Both the position numbers and the translations under genes were made by a program. From Bacillota bacterium (lineage in GTDB: Bacteria > Bacillota_I > Bacilli_A > RF39 > UBA660): a stretch of 64,000 nucleotides of DNA. The notes below the pieces were generated by a model. That model did no database searches. It saw nothing but the letters and a program-made list of their open reading frames with translations, and had not been told where the DNA came from. Shown in pieces: positions 16,486 through 24,949 of the stretch. Each line of letters opens with the position of its first letter. Position 1 is the stretch's first letter. The stretch is taken from contig SVAM01000003.1 in NCBI GenBank assembly GCA_015059425.1, positions 1-64,000 on the forward strand. The letters are read 5' to 3'.

Positions 16486-17805
16486 TTATTCAAAATTGTT
16501 AACTATATTTTTAAATTCACTACCACGATCTTCAAATTTAGGATATTGATCCCAAGATGCAGAACCCGGGCTTAATAAAACTATATCATTTGTTACAACC
16601 TTATTTTTAATACTATCTAATGCATCTTTTAAATATTCATGTTCTTCTACTTCTATATTATTTTCTATAGCGTAAGCTAATAATCTTTTTCTAACTTCAC
16701 CAATTGCGTATATTTTTTTGATTTTATTTAAACATGGATTTAACTCACTAAAATCTTGATTACGTTCCATACCACCTAATATTAAATGAATGTTTCCATC
16801 AAAAGAATTTAAAGCTGTTATTGTTGATGTTGGATTAGTTGATTTAGCATCATTATAATATTTAACGCCATTTAACTCACGAACAAACTCAATTCTATGT
16901 TCTACTCCTTTAAATTCTTTTAAAACTTCTTTAGCATATTTAAAATCTATATTTAATATATCTAGTAATGTTAACATAGCAAGTATATTTTCATAATTAT
17001 GAATACCTTTTAATAATATTTCATTAGTATTTATTATAGGTTCGTTATTTATATAAATTTTGTCATCTTTAATAAAATTACTTTCATTATTAAAATATAT
17101 TTTTTTAGATAGAATATCATTAGTAATTTCTAACGAATCAGCATTAGCTTTATTAATAATTGCAATATCATTATTAGTGTGATATTTAAATATTCTTTTT
17201 TTAGAATTTTTATAAGCTTCATAACTTCCGTGATGATCAAGATGTGTTGGACATATATTAGTAAGTATACTAATATCAGTTTTAAAATCTTTAAAATCTA
17301 TTAATTGATGATCACTTATTTCCAATAATAAAATTTCATTTCCCTTAATATCACTAATCAATTTAGATAATGGAGTACCAATATTTCCACCTAAAATTAC
17401 ATTTACTCCTGCTTTTTTTAATACTTCATTTATTAAAGTTACAGTAGTCGTTTTACCATTAGAACCTGTAACACCAATTATTTTTATAGGCATAGTTATG
17501 TAATGAAAAGCTACTTCCATTTCATTTACAACAGGAATATTTAATTGATTTGCCTTTAAAACACAAGGATGATTCGGAAATACTGCAGGATTTTTTATTA
17601 ATATATCATACGTTTCATCTAATAATTCTTCTGGTTTATCTGTTTTTATAAATTTTACACCTAAACTATTTAATTCACTTAACTTACTTATGTCTTGGTT
17701 TTTACTATCACATATTATTATTTCATTTTCTTTATATAAAAGTTTAGCAACTTCATAACCACTTCTTGCCATTCCTAATATAAATACTTTTTTATTATTT
17801 AACAT
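16486..17805 (-). CDS. murD: UDP-N-acetylmuramoylalanine--D-glutamate ligase
   Basis: The 439-residue Mur ligase has an N-terminal UDP-binding Rossmann fold (KKVFILGMARSGYEVAKLL), the ATP-binding loop GVTGSNGKTTTV, the central NICPTHLDHHGSYEAY motif, and the C-terminal LSPGSASWDQYPKFEDRG typical of MurD. It adds D-glutamate to UDP-MurNAc-L-Ala in cytoplasmic peptidoglycan precursor synthesis. The start at 17805 was chosen because AGGTGG lies five bases upstream; an in-frame GTG three codons earlier overlaps that site. Confidence 0.95.
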   Translation of the reverse strand: MLNNKKVFILGMARSGYEVAKLLYKENEIIICDSKNQDISKLSELNSLGVKFIKTDKPEELLDETYDILIKNPAVFPNHPCVLKANQLNIPVVNEMEVAFHYITMPIKIIGVTGSNGKTTTVTLINEVLKKAGVNVILGGNIGTPLSKLISDIKGNEILLLEISDHQLIDFKDFKTDISILTNICPTHLDHHGSYEAYKNSKKRIFKYHTNNDIAIINKANADSLEITNDILSKKIYFNNESNFIKDDKIYINNEPIINTNEILLKGIHNYENILAMLTLLDILNIDFKYAKEVLKEFKGVEHRIEFVRELNGVKYYNDAKSTNPTSTITALNSFDGNIHLILGGMERNQDFSELNPCLNKIKKIYAIGEVRKRLLAYAIENNIEVEEHEYLKDALDSIKNKVVTNDIVLLSPGSASWDQYPKFEDRGSEFKNIVNNFE

Positions 17806-17852
17806 AATAACCACCTAAATAAATTATATTCTATTATTAAAAAAAAAGCAAT

Positions 17853-18401
17853 TTAACTTGCCTTAATTAAATCAACATAATAATATACATCTTTATACCA
17901 ATTAGGATTTTCTGCATATTTTTTATTCATTAATTCCGGAGTATTTAACCCTTTTTCATAGTAATTTCTTGATAAATTATTAATAAAAGCTTGAATACCA
18001 TCTTCTAATGTATTAAAAGTCATATAGCCTTTACTACCACGCATTCCTCCAACATTATTATTATTTCTAACTAAACTACTACATGTCCATTTACATCCTG
18101 TTTCAACTAAAATAATTGAGGCTGCTACAACCGGATCAACATTACTTTCTAAAGATTTACTAGCTACAATTTCACCATAACCATCTAAAGTAGAATTAAA
18201 AATATTATCTATCTTTTTACCTAATTCTTGTAATGTTAAATCTTCGTATACTACTGGTTCTACCTCTACTTCTTCACTATTTACAACAGTTTTTGTGTCA
18301 TCATCTATAATTAATACATTATTATCTTCTTTTTTTAAAGTAAAAGAAAAACAAACAACAATTAATAAGAAAATAAACATTTTTATAAGATAACTTTTCA
18401 T
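17853..18401 (-). CDS. Exported glucosaminidase/lysozyme-like protein
   Basis: The 182-residue protein has an uncleaved or cleaved N-terminal signal (residues about 5-22). A short acidic linker follows, then a lysozyme-fold domain: IVASKSLESNVDPVVAASIILVETGC, then NNNNVGGMRG...GYMTFNTLEDGIQAFINNLSRNYY. This pattern is that of GH73-like glucosaminidases, with Glu of VETG as likely catalytic residue. It would cleave glycan strands in the wall. The domain is minimal and lacks wall-binding repeats. A consensus promoter lies upstream and murD follows it. A lytic transglycosylase is the main alternative. Confidence 0.7.
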   Translation of the reverse strand: MKSYLIKMFIFLLIVVCFSFTLKKEDNNVLIIDDDTKTVVNSEEVEVEPVVYEDLTLQELGKKIDNIFNSTLDGYGEIVASKSLESNVDPVVAASIILVETGCKWTCSSLVRNNNNVGGMRGSKGYMTFNTLEDGIQAFINNLSRNYYEKGLNTPELMNKKYAENPNWYKDVYYYVDLIKAS

Positions 18402-18431
18402 TATTTCCTCCTATTTTATGAAGAGGATTTA

Positions 18432-18460
18432 AGTTTATCATATAAATTTATAGTTGTCAA
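18432..18460 (-). promoter_or_regulatory. Promoter of the glucosaminidase-like gene
   Basis: TTGACA (18455-18460), 17-bp spacer, TAAACT (18432-18437) on the minus strand. It overlaps the end region of the upstream 98-aa gene's transcript. Confidence 0.75.
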
Positions 18461-18462
18461 TT

Positions 18463-18759
18463 TTATAATCTATCTATAGTTATAATATCATATATATTTA
18501 TTTTTTTACCATCTAATGATAACAAATAATTATTTGATTTACCCACTATATTTGTTTCAAAATCATCAACATTAGTCCTAATTCTTACTTTACTTTTATA
18601 AACATGATGAGGCGATGCAAATATTTCATTTATTTTTTTTAAAATATTTTCATCTTTTATTAATACTCTATCACTTTCAATATTTATGTAAATATCTTTA
18701 TTATTATTTATCTTTTTATTAATTGGATTAGCAAAAACTTTAGGTAAGTTTTTATTCAT
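18463..18759 (-). CDS. Uncharacterised 98-aa protein
   Basis: The family is not recognised. The start at 18759 has AGAGGTG seven bases upstream. The protein is soluble, with a mixed N-terminal half (ANPINKKINNNKDIYINIESD) and a probable small beta-barrel C-terminus (SKVRIRTNVDDFETNIVGKSNNYLLSLDGKKINIYDIITI). That end superficially resembles YolD-like or Sm-like folds. It is divergent from the SEDS gene and shares a compact intergenic region with it. Function unknown. Confidence 0.6.
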   Translation of the reverse strand: MNKNLPKVFANPINKKINNNKDIYINIESDRVLIKDENILKKINEIFASPHHVYKSKVRIRTNVDDFETNIVGKSNNYLLSLDGKKINIYDIITIDRL

Positions 18760-18819
18760 AGATATACACCTCTTATAATATTTTATGATAATTATCCCAT
18801 TTTGAAACATAATAAAAAT

Positions 18820-19908
18820 ATGAAAAAGAAAAATATTATTAATAATTTATTATTATTTATACCAATTTTTATATTAATATCAATATCTTTATATAATATG
18901 TATAAAGTTGGAATACATTTTAGTATATATAAAAACTATTTTTTTAAGCAAAGTTTATGGTTTATTATAGGTTTTATAATATTATTTACAATAAAATTTA
19001 TTAAGCCAAAACATTTATTTAAATATAGTAAATTATTTTATTGGATAAATATTATTCTATTAATTTTAGTATTATTTATTGGAAAAACCATAAATGGTTC
19101 TAAAGCATGGTTTGATTTAGGTTTTATTTCTTTTCAACCTAGCGAACTTATGAAATTTACTTTAGCATTATACCTATCAAATACTTTATCAAATATACCC
19201 AATAGTAATCTAAAAACTCAATTCAAATTTATATTAAATGCTTTATTTTTAACTTTAATACCTTCTTTATTTGTGTTTTTAGAACCTGATACAGGCGCTA
19301 TAATAATATACTTATTGATTATGTTAGGCGTTATTTTAGTCTATAAAATAAATTATAAATGGTATATTTTCTTTTTTATTCTTTTGTTAATAATAATTAT
19401 AGTTTTTGGTTATATATTTTATTTTAACAAAGATATCTTTATTAAAATTTTTGGAACTTCATTTTTTTATAGAATTGATAGAATTTTAACATTTATAAAT
19501 AACGATTCTTTTCAACTAGATAGAGCTTTAATATCTATAGGGAGCTCCAGATTCTTACCTAATTCTAAATATGTATACATACCAGAAGCCCCAACAGATT
19601 TTATTATTGCACTTACAATTTCAAATATTGGTTTAATTGGTTTTTTTATAACATTATTATGCTTTTTGTTATTAGATATTTATTTTCTTAGTCTTTTTTT
19701 TAAAACTAAAAATAAACAATATAAAATGTTTTTATCATCATTTTTATTAATGTTTATTTTTGCACAAATTCAAAATATTGGTATGAATATAGGTCTATTT
19801 CCAATTATAGGCTTACCACTTCCGTTTTTAAGCTATGGAGGAACAAATATTATTGTTTATTTTATGTTTTTAGGGGTAATAATACACAAAAATAAGCATT
19901 TTGATTAA
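18820..19908 (+). CDS. SEDS peptidoglycan glycosyltransferase (FtsW/RodA/SpoVE family)
   Basis: The product is about 362 residues with roughly ten transmembrane helices. Family signatures include KAWFDLGFISFQPSELMKF, FLEPDTGA, the functional PEAPTDFIIALTISNIGLIG loop with the conserved Asp, and the C-terminal LPFLSYGGTN. SEDS proteins polymerise lipid II together with a class B penicillin-binding protein in division (FtsW), elongation (RodA) or the spore cortex (SpoVE). Which role applies cannot be decided here because no PBP gene is adjacent. The start is uncertain: neither the ATG at 18820 nor an in-frame TTG at 18802 has a good ribosome site. Confidence 0.88.
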   Translation: MKKKNIINNLLLFIPIFILISISLYNMYKVGIHFSIYKNYFFKQSLWFIIGFIILFTIKFIKPKHLFKYSKLFYWINIILLILVLFIGKTINGSKAWFDLGFISFQPSELMKFTLALYLSNTLSNIPNSNLKTQFKFILNALFLTLIPSLFVFLEPDTGAIIIYLLIMLGVILVYKINYKWYIFFFILLLIIIIVFGYIFYFNKDIFIKIFGTSFFYRIDRILTFINNDSFQLDRALISIGSSRFLPNSKYVYIPEAPTDFIIALTISNIGLIGFFITLLCFLLLDIYFLSLFFKTKNKQYKMFLSSFLLMFIFAQIQNIGMNIGLFPIIGLPLPFLSYGGTNIIVYFMFLGVIIHKNKHFD

Positions 19909-19935
19909 TTTTTTCATGTTTTTGCATATTTTTGC

Positions 19936-19964
19936 TTGACAGATAAACAAAGTTATGCTAATAT
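19936..19964 (+). promoter_or_regulatory. Near-perfect promoter driving the small RNA
   Basis: TTGACA (19936-19941), 17 bp, TAATAT (19959-19964). No plus-strand gene follows, only a structured stretch with a terminator. Confidence 0.85.
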
Positions 19965-19970
19965 ACATTC

Positions 19971-20108
19971 TCGAACATTTAATTTGTTTGAATATTCTTT
20001 TCCATTCTTTGATATACTTCCTTTACTTAACTAATATCAAATTCTACTAATTCAAGCAAAATCTAAATGTTTTTTTAGTTAACAGAGGCCCTTGAGGCTT
20101 TTTCTTTT
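19971..20108 (+). ncRNA. Candidate small RNA with 6S-like rod structure
   Basis: A consensus promoter and a terminator bracket about 138 nt with no open frame of note. The transcript folds into one long rod. An outer stem joins 19973-19981 to 20064-20072 (9 pairs), a second joins 19983-19993 to 20050-20060 (11 pairs, one G-U), and an apical stem joins 20008-20015 to 20034-20041 (8 perfect pairs). A large internal bubble (14 nt left, 8 nt right) separates the second and apical stems, and an 18-nt loop caps the rod. A closing stem, central bubble and apical stem are the layout of 6S RNA, which mimics an open promoter and sequesters sigma-A RNA polymerase. Length is shorter than usual. The assignment is inferred from shape only. 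Confidence 0.55.
20083..20108 (+). terminator. Terminator of the small RNA
   Basis: AGAGGCC pairs with GGCTTTT (two G-U pairs) around a CTTGA loop and runs into a T-rich tail (TTTTTCTTTTT). Confidence 0.7.
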
Positions 20109-20111
20109 TAT

Positions 20112-20149
20112 AAAAAATGAGCTATCTATTAAGATAACTCATTTTTTTA
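20112..20149. terminator. Bidirectional terminator, mainly for cdaR
   Basis: ATGAG-C-TATCT pairs with AGATA-A-CTCAT around ATTA; A runs and T runs on both sides let it act in both directions. It sits just past the cdaR stop. Confidence 0.8.
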
Positions 20150-21514
20150 ATTTGTTATTTTTACTTTAACAGTTGATGAAACTACAAAATTTAATTTTGG
20201 ATCATCATTTGCTATTTTAACTTGAACATCATATTCACCTGTAGAATAATTTTCAAGATCTATATATGCATTAATATTATCTGCAGTAACATTATCTATT
20301 ACTGATTGTACACCTTTTACAATTACTTTAATACTATCAGTTCCAATTATATTTGCACTTAAATTACTTGATAAATTCTTTTGAGAAATAGTAGTAATTT
20401 CAACTTCTTTTTGTTTTTCTTCTCCAAAAGTAACTATTATATTAGCTTTCTTTTCACTAATAGTTCTTACTCCACTAGGTTTATTAATTGTTACATTATA
20501 TGACTTAGTACTATTAGCTCCTTGATCTGCTACATTAATCGTTACTGGTACACCTGTTATACCACTAATTGTTTCTTGATCACCATATATAGTAACAGAA
20601 TGACTATTGCTATTATTTATTAAAATAGATGCAATTGCTTTTCCAGTTACTAACTTACCAGTTGTTAATACTTTTATTGGTACACTCTTAGAATAAGTAT
20701 CTAATGAAATTGTAGCAGTTAATGTTGTTGGAACAATTTCTACTTCTTTAATTATTTGACCCTTAGAATCATAAGCCAGTAATGTTACATCATCTATTTC
20801 ATAATCGCCAGCATCATTTAAGGAATCATTTTTTAAATCTATTAAAGCTTTAACAGAAGCAATTTTATCTAAAGCATCTTGACTACCTTTTACAACAACT
20901 TCAGTTTTTGATAATTCAACATTTTCTACACTTAATCTTTCATTTAAATAACTTTCATTTATTAAATCATAATCTATAGTCTTAGTTATACTTATTTTAT
21001 CTTTTATTGTTACAGATACATATGAAGGATCTAATTTATAATTTATTGAATCAATAGATTTTGTATATGATAAATATACTTTATATGCTGAATCTCTAGC
21101 TTCATAATCCGATAAATCTAATATAACCATATTAGTACCTAATTGTTTTGCTAAATAAATATCACTTTTTCTTCCAATTAATACTATATCTACTGATTCA
21201 GGTAAACCTTCAACTACATACGCTTCTTCATTATAATTAACTTTTACAGGTACATTAGTAATTACTTCAGCCTCAGATTCCACCAATCTAATTACTTTAG
21301 AATCAATAAGTACAAACATTACCACTGCTAAAATTAATGACACATAAATCATAAAATTTGGTCTACTCAATATATAGTCTAATTTTACATTATGAGTTTT
21401 TAAATATTCTTTAATAGTAAATATTAATCTACTTATTGGAGTAACAATTAATTTATCAATTATTCTATATATAGCTAAAATTAAACGGCCAAAAGCTTTT
21501 AATATTTTTTTCAT
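20147..21514 (-). CDS. cdaR: YbbR-domain protein CdaR, regulator of CdaA
   Basis: The 455-residue protein has one N-terminal transmembrane helix (about residues 52-70) and then about four consecutive YbbR repeats in the extracellular part. The repeats show recurring NVPVKV, EVVVKGSQDALDKIASVKA, VTIYGDQETISGI and IKVIVKGVQSVIDNV motifs. CdaR binds the membrane diadenylate cyclase CdaA and tunes c-di-AMP production. The start overlaps the cdaA stop by one base (TAATG), the standard cdaA-cdaR operon. In Firmicutes glmM commonly follows; here it does not. Confidence 0.88.
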   Translation of the reverse strand: MKKILKAFGRLILAIYRIIDKLIVTPISRLIFTIKEYLKTHNVKLDYILSRPNFMIYVSLILAVVMFVLIDSKVIRLVESEAEVITNVPVKVNYNEEAYVVEGLPESVDIVLIGRKSDIYLAKQLGTNMVILDLSDYEARDSAYKVYLSYTKSIDSINYKLDPSYVSVTIKDKISITKTIDYDLINESYLNERLSVENVELSKTEVVVKGSQDALDKIASVKALIDLKNDSLNDAGDYEIDDVTLLAYDSKGQIIKEVEIVPTTLTATISLDTYSKSVPIKVLTTGKLVTGKAIASILINNSNSHSVTIYGDQETISGITGVPVTINVADQGANSTKSYNVTINKPSGVRTISEKKANIIVTFGEEKQKEVEITTISQKNLSSNLSANIIGTDSIKVIVKGVQSVIDNVTADNINAYIDLENYSTGEYDVQVKIANDDPKLNFVVSSTVKVKITN

Positions 21515-22329
21515 TACTCTTCACCTGCACTATCTTTATTTTCTGCTTCATAGAACATTTCAGCTTTAGGATTCAAAGCTTCAATTAATAACATTCTAAA
21601 TTCATCTAATGTTAAATTATAATTTAATTCTCCATCAACAGCTATACTTAAACGGCCATTTTCTTCAGAAACTATAAGTGCTATTGCATCACTTTCTTCT
21701 GCTATACCTAAGGCTGCACGATGTCTTGTACCTAATCTTTTTGAAACAGAAGGATTCATACTTGTTTTAAATACAGCACCTGCCGCTGTTATTCTATCCC
21801 CTTGAATAATCACTCCGCCATCATGTAAAGGTCCATTAGGGAAAAATATTGTTTCTAATAAATCACTAGATAAATCTGCATATATTTTTGTAGCCGGTTC
21901 TATATATTCTTGTAAAGAAATTTCTCTTTCAATTACAATCAAAGAACCAATACGATTACGTTTAAAATATTCAATTGTACGCATAATTTCATACACAACT
22001 TTTTCTCTTTCATCAATGGTTAATATTTTATGTCTACCTAATAATTGAGTTCTTCCTATTGATTCTAACACACCCCTAATTTCAGGTTGAAATATAATTA
22101 TAACTGCTAAAGGTCCCCACTCTAAACAATATTCCAATATTATTCCTACAGTATATAAATTAAGTAAATTACTCAATAATTTTACCAATAAAATTAATAC
22201 AACACCTTTAAAAATTAATACCATCTTTGTATTATTTCTAATATTCTTTAAAATATAGTAAAATGCAATCCACACTATTCCTATATCTATTACTTTTGTT
22301 ATTATTTCCCATATATTCGCTAGCGACAT
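21514..22329 (-). CDS. cdaA: Diadenylate cyclase CdaA
   Basis: The 271-residue enzyme has three N-terminal transmembrane helices (residues about 10-80) and a DAC domain. The domain shows PLHDGGVII and LGTRHRAALGIAEESDAIALIVSEENG. It condenses two ATP into c-di-AMP, the essential osmolyte and wall signal of Gram-positives. The RHR motif is intact, while the DGA motif reads DGG, a conservative Ala-to-Gly change next to the catalytic Asp. AGGAAGGTG precedes the ATG. It is cotranscribed with cdaR. Confidence 0.93.
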   Translation of the reverse strand: MSLANIWEIITKVIDIGIVWIAFYYILKNIRNNTKMVLIFKGVVLILLVKLLSNLLNLYTVGIILEYCLEWGPLAVIIIFQPEIRGVLESIGRTQLLGRHKILTIDEREKVVYEIMRTIEYFKRNRIGSLIVIEREISLQEYIEPATKIYADLSSDLLETIFFPNGPLHDGGVIIQGDRITAAGAVFKTSMNPSVSKRLGTRHRAALGIAEESDAIALIVSEENGRLSIAVDGELNYNLTLDEFRMLLIEALNPKAEMFYEAENKDSAGEE

Positions 22330-22364
22330 ATATTTTCACCTTCCTACTTACTAATAAATTATAT

Positions 22365-22388
22365 CAAAAAAATGGATTTTAATCCATA
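22365..22388 (-). terminator. Terminator after the DUF1292-like gene
   Basis: ATGGAT/ATCCAT stem with TTTA loop, followed by T7 in the minus direction. Confidence 0.75.
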
Positions 22389-22392
22389 CTTT

Positions 22393-22647
22393 TTATATGC
22401 TTTTTACTTGAGCTTTAAACATCCTTGTTAATATTGTAATAAGCTCATTATCTGTTATTTTACTTACGTATGTATCAAATCCACTTATATATTCATCTAA
22501 TATTACAACATTGTTTGTAATAACTTCTCTTTTCTCATTTAAACCCATAGCTAAATAATACTTCCTGCCATAATACATAGCTTCATTTAAAACTATGTAT
22601 TGTTCTTCATTTTCTAAAACTATGATGTTATTTATTTTCAACCCCAT
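22393..22647 (-). CDS. Small DUF1292-like protein
   Basis: The 84-residue protein (start at 22647 with GGAGGTAATTAAG upstream) has a beta-rich pattern: NNIIVLENEEQYIVLNEAMYYGRKYYLAMGLNE, then EVITNNVVILDEY. This resembles YrzB/DUF1292 proteins (ITLxDENGxE...YLLLPxxE). Function of that family is unknown. Its start codon lies two bases past the stop of the coiled-coil gene, so the two are cotranscribed. Confidence 0.55.
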   Translation of the reverse strand: MGLKINNIIVLENEEQYIVLNEAMYYGRKYYLAMGLNEKREVITNNVVILDEYISGFDTYVSKITDNELITILTRMFKAQVKSI

Positions 22648-22648
22648 C

Positions 22649-24292
22649 TTAATTACCTCCATCTGTTTTTTGTATTGTTTCTACTGGTATCATTTCAATT
22701 ACTTTTAATCTCCCTTTAAGTGAATCTTCAATTTTTGGCGTTTCTAATAAACTATCTAGTTCTAAATCTTGTATTTTATTTTTTTCATTTCTTGAACCGT
22801 GAGATGATCTTGTTGCTTGTAAAGACATTTCTATTTCATCATATAATTCATCAACAGATTTTTCATATTTATTACGCATTTTTATTTGTTTTATATCTTC
22901 ATTTAATTTTTTTAATTCTTCTTTATCTTTTTCTTCATCTATTATATCTTTAGTTTTAAAATTCAATAATAAAGATTTTTGTAATTCTTTTTCTTCGTTA
23001 ATATAATCATTATTTTCTTTTTCTAATTTTTCAATTATGTCATTTAAAATATTAGTTTCATTTAACTTTTCAATAAAATCTTGCTTATATTTTTTTAATA
23101 GCTCATCTAAAATTTTCTTTTCTTTTTCTTTTTTAGTTAAAGCATTTTCAATATTTGCTTTAGCTTTAATTGAAGTTTTATTTTTTAACAACTCCTTATA
23201 TTCTTTTATTAATTCTTCTAAGTTTAAAACTTCTTTTTCTAAATCAGTAATTATATTACCTAAAGTATTATTTATAAAATCATCTATTAAGTTAATTTCA
23301 TTTTCATAATTACTAATATTTTTTTTATTATTTTCTATTTCATTTGTAATATATTCTAATCTTTTATTTATAGCATTGCTATTTATACCTTCATAATTTT
23401 TAGTATCTATTAAATTCGATAATTCTACTCTTTTGCTCTCTTTCTTTTCTAACTCTTCATCCAATATACTTCTATTAGTAATATCCATATAAGGCTTACT
23501 TTTAACTATTGTAACTAATTCTTTTATTTTATTTAAAGCTTCCGAAATATCATTATTTGCTATTAATTCTTTAGCATCAGTTCCTATTACTTTGGCATCA
23601 GTTAATAATACTAATTCCTTTTTTTCTAGCTCATTTATTTCTTCTTCTAGTTTTTTCAATTTTTCTTGATCACTATTTTTTAAATCTTCATCAATATAAG
23701 CATTAGGATTTTTTAAATTATCCAAAATGTCATTCAATCTATTTTTTTCTGCATCAAGACTATTATTTAGTTCTTCCAATGCTTGATTATTTAATTCTAA
23801 TTCTTTTAAAATATTTTGATATTCTTTTTCTTTTTCTTTTAACTCTTTATTTAAATAGTTTACATTATCTCTTTCTTTTTTCAACAATTCCTTATAATAA
23901 TTGTTATTTTTACTAGTTTCTACTTTTCTAGTTAAAACATTTAAATATTTTTCATTACTACTTAATTTTTCTTTTAATAAAACAATATCTTCATGTAATT
24001 TATTTTCATCAGTACTAATATAATTAATGCACGCTTTTATATCTTTTAATTTTTTATTTAATCTTGTAATTTTATTTTTTAAACTTATTTCTATATTTTT
24101 ATCAACAAGTTCATTGGAAGCATTGAAATATCTAGCATCAGAAATTAAGCTGTTTAATTCTTCCATATCAGCTTTTTTATTTTTTATTTCTTTTCTTAAT
24201 GTTAATAAATCAGTATTTATTTCATCAATATTTAATGTTGAACCTGCCATATCAATAAGAGTATCTATATTATTAAAAACTTCTGTATGCAT
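22649..24292 (-). CDS. Long cytoplasmic coiled-coil protein, unknown family
   Basis: The 547-residue protein is almost continuous coiled coil (about residues 30-500), rich in Glu, Lys, Leu and Asn, with no signal peptide or membrane helix. The N-terminus (MHTEVFNNIDTLIDMAG) and the C-terminal 60 residues are the only non-coiled parts. It lacks Walker motifs, so it is not an SMC or RecN protein. It is translationally linked to the DUF1292-like gene downstream. A structural or division-associated role is possible but not supported by specific motifs. Confidence 0.7.
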   Translation of the reverse strand: MHTEVFNNIDTLIDMAGSTLNIDEINTDLLTLRKEIKNKKADMEELNSLISDARYFNASNELVDKNIEISLKNKITRLNKKLKDIKACINYISTDENKLHEDIVLLKEKLSSNEKYLNVLTRKVETSKNNNYYKELLKKERDNVNYLNKELKEKEKEYQNILKELELNNQALEELNNSLDAEKNRLNDILDNLKNPNAYIDEDLKNSDQEKLKKLEEEINELEKKELVLLTDAKVIGTDAKELIANNDISEALNKIKELVTIVKSKPYMDITNRSILDEELEKKESKRVELSNLIDTKNYEGINSNAINKRLEYITNEIENNKKNISNYENEINLIDDFINNTLGNIITDLEKEVLNLEELIKEYKELLKNKTSIKAKANIENALTKKEKEKKILDELLKKYKQDFIEKLNETNILNDIIEKLEKENNDYINEEKELQKSLLLNFKTKDIIDEEKDKEELKKLNEDIKQIKMRNKYEKSVDELYDEIEMSLQATRSSHGSRNEKNKIQDLELDSLLETPKIEDSLKGRLKVIEMIPVETIQKTDGGN

Positions 24293-24365
24293 AATATATT
24301 AGCCACCTTTTCTATTCTAATATAAGAATATCACAACTAAAGTTTTTTTGCAACTTTTTAATATA

Positions 24366-24393
24366 AGAAAAAAGTAGTATTTTTTTACTACTT
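24366..24393 (-). terminator. Terminator of the cotJ operon
   Basis: AAGTAGTA/TACTACTT stem overlapping the cotJC stop, followed by TTTTTTC in the minus direction. Confidence 0.8.
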
Positions 24394-24949
24394 AATATCC
24401 TTTTTTCTTATAATATTCATATAATTCTTTAAATCTATTAAAATGTACTATTTCTCTTTGTCTTAAAAATAATAACACTTTTAATACATCTTCATCATCT
24501 GTCATATCAATTAAATTTTCATAAACTGCCCTTGCTTTTTGTTCTGCTGCCATATCTTCCATTATATCGGCTAAAGGATCTCCAGTTACTGCAAAATAAG
24601 TTACAGTAAATGGAACTCCATTTGCATCTGTTGGATAAACACCTTTAGCATGCTCAGCATAATGTCCCCCTAACCCTACTGCTTCTAATTCCTTAATACT
24701 AGCATTTTTTGTTAATTGATGAACCATAGTGGCAATCATTTCACAATGACCTAATTCTTCAGTAGCAATATCATTTAATAACGCCTTCCCATAATCATCT
24801 GGCATACTAAATTTTTGTGAAAAATAACGCATAGCTGCTGCTAATTCTCCATTTGAACCTCCAAATTGAGTTATTAAATATTTAGCCATTCTAACATCTT
24901 TTTTTCGAATATTTACTGGATAATTAGTGTGTTTTACATATTTAAACAT
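24392..24949 (-). CDS. cotJC: Spore coat protein CotJC, manganese-catalase family
   Basis: The 185-residue protein aligns through its length with CotJC: YPVNIRKKDVRMAKYLITQFGG, NGELAAAMRYFSQKF, DIATEELGHCEMIATMVHQL, GVPFTVTYFAVTGDPLADIMEDMAAEQKARAVYENLI and the closing REIVHFNRF. The Glu and His residues of these helices form a ferritin-like dinuclear metal site as in manganese catalases. CotJC is deposited in the spore coat of Bacillus and Clostridium relatives. It overlaps the preceding cotJAB-like gene by 8 bases. A general Mn-catalase role outside spores is the main alternative. Confidence 0.88.
   Translation of the reverse strand: MFKYVKHTNYPVNIRKKDVRMAKYLITQFGGSNGELAAAMRYFSQKFSMPDDYGKALLNDIATEELGHCEMIATMVHQLTKNASIKELEAVGLGGHYAEHAKGVYPTDANGVPFTVTYFAVTGDPLADIMEDMAAEQKARAVYENLIDMTDDEDVLKVLLFLRQREIVHFNRFKELYEYYKKKGY

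Noticed and set aside
17826-17862. Terminator after the glucosaminidase-like gene
   Set aside because: Only a 4-bp GCAA/TTGC stem precedes a T run, too weak to list with confidence.
19971-20108. The small RNA as an SRP RNA, tmRNA or RNase P RNA
   Set aside because: No SRP-type GNRA/GGAA loop, no tRNA-like domain and far too short for RNase P or tmRNA.
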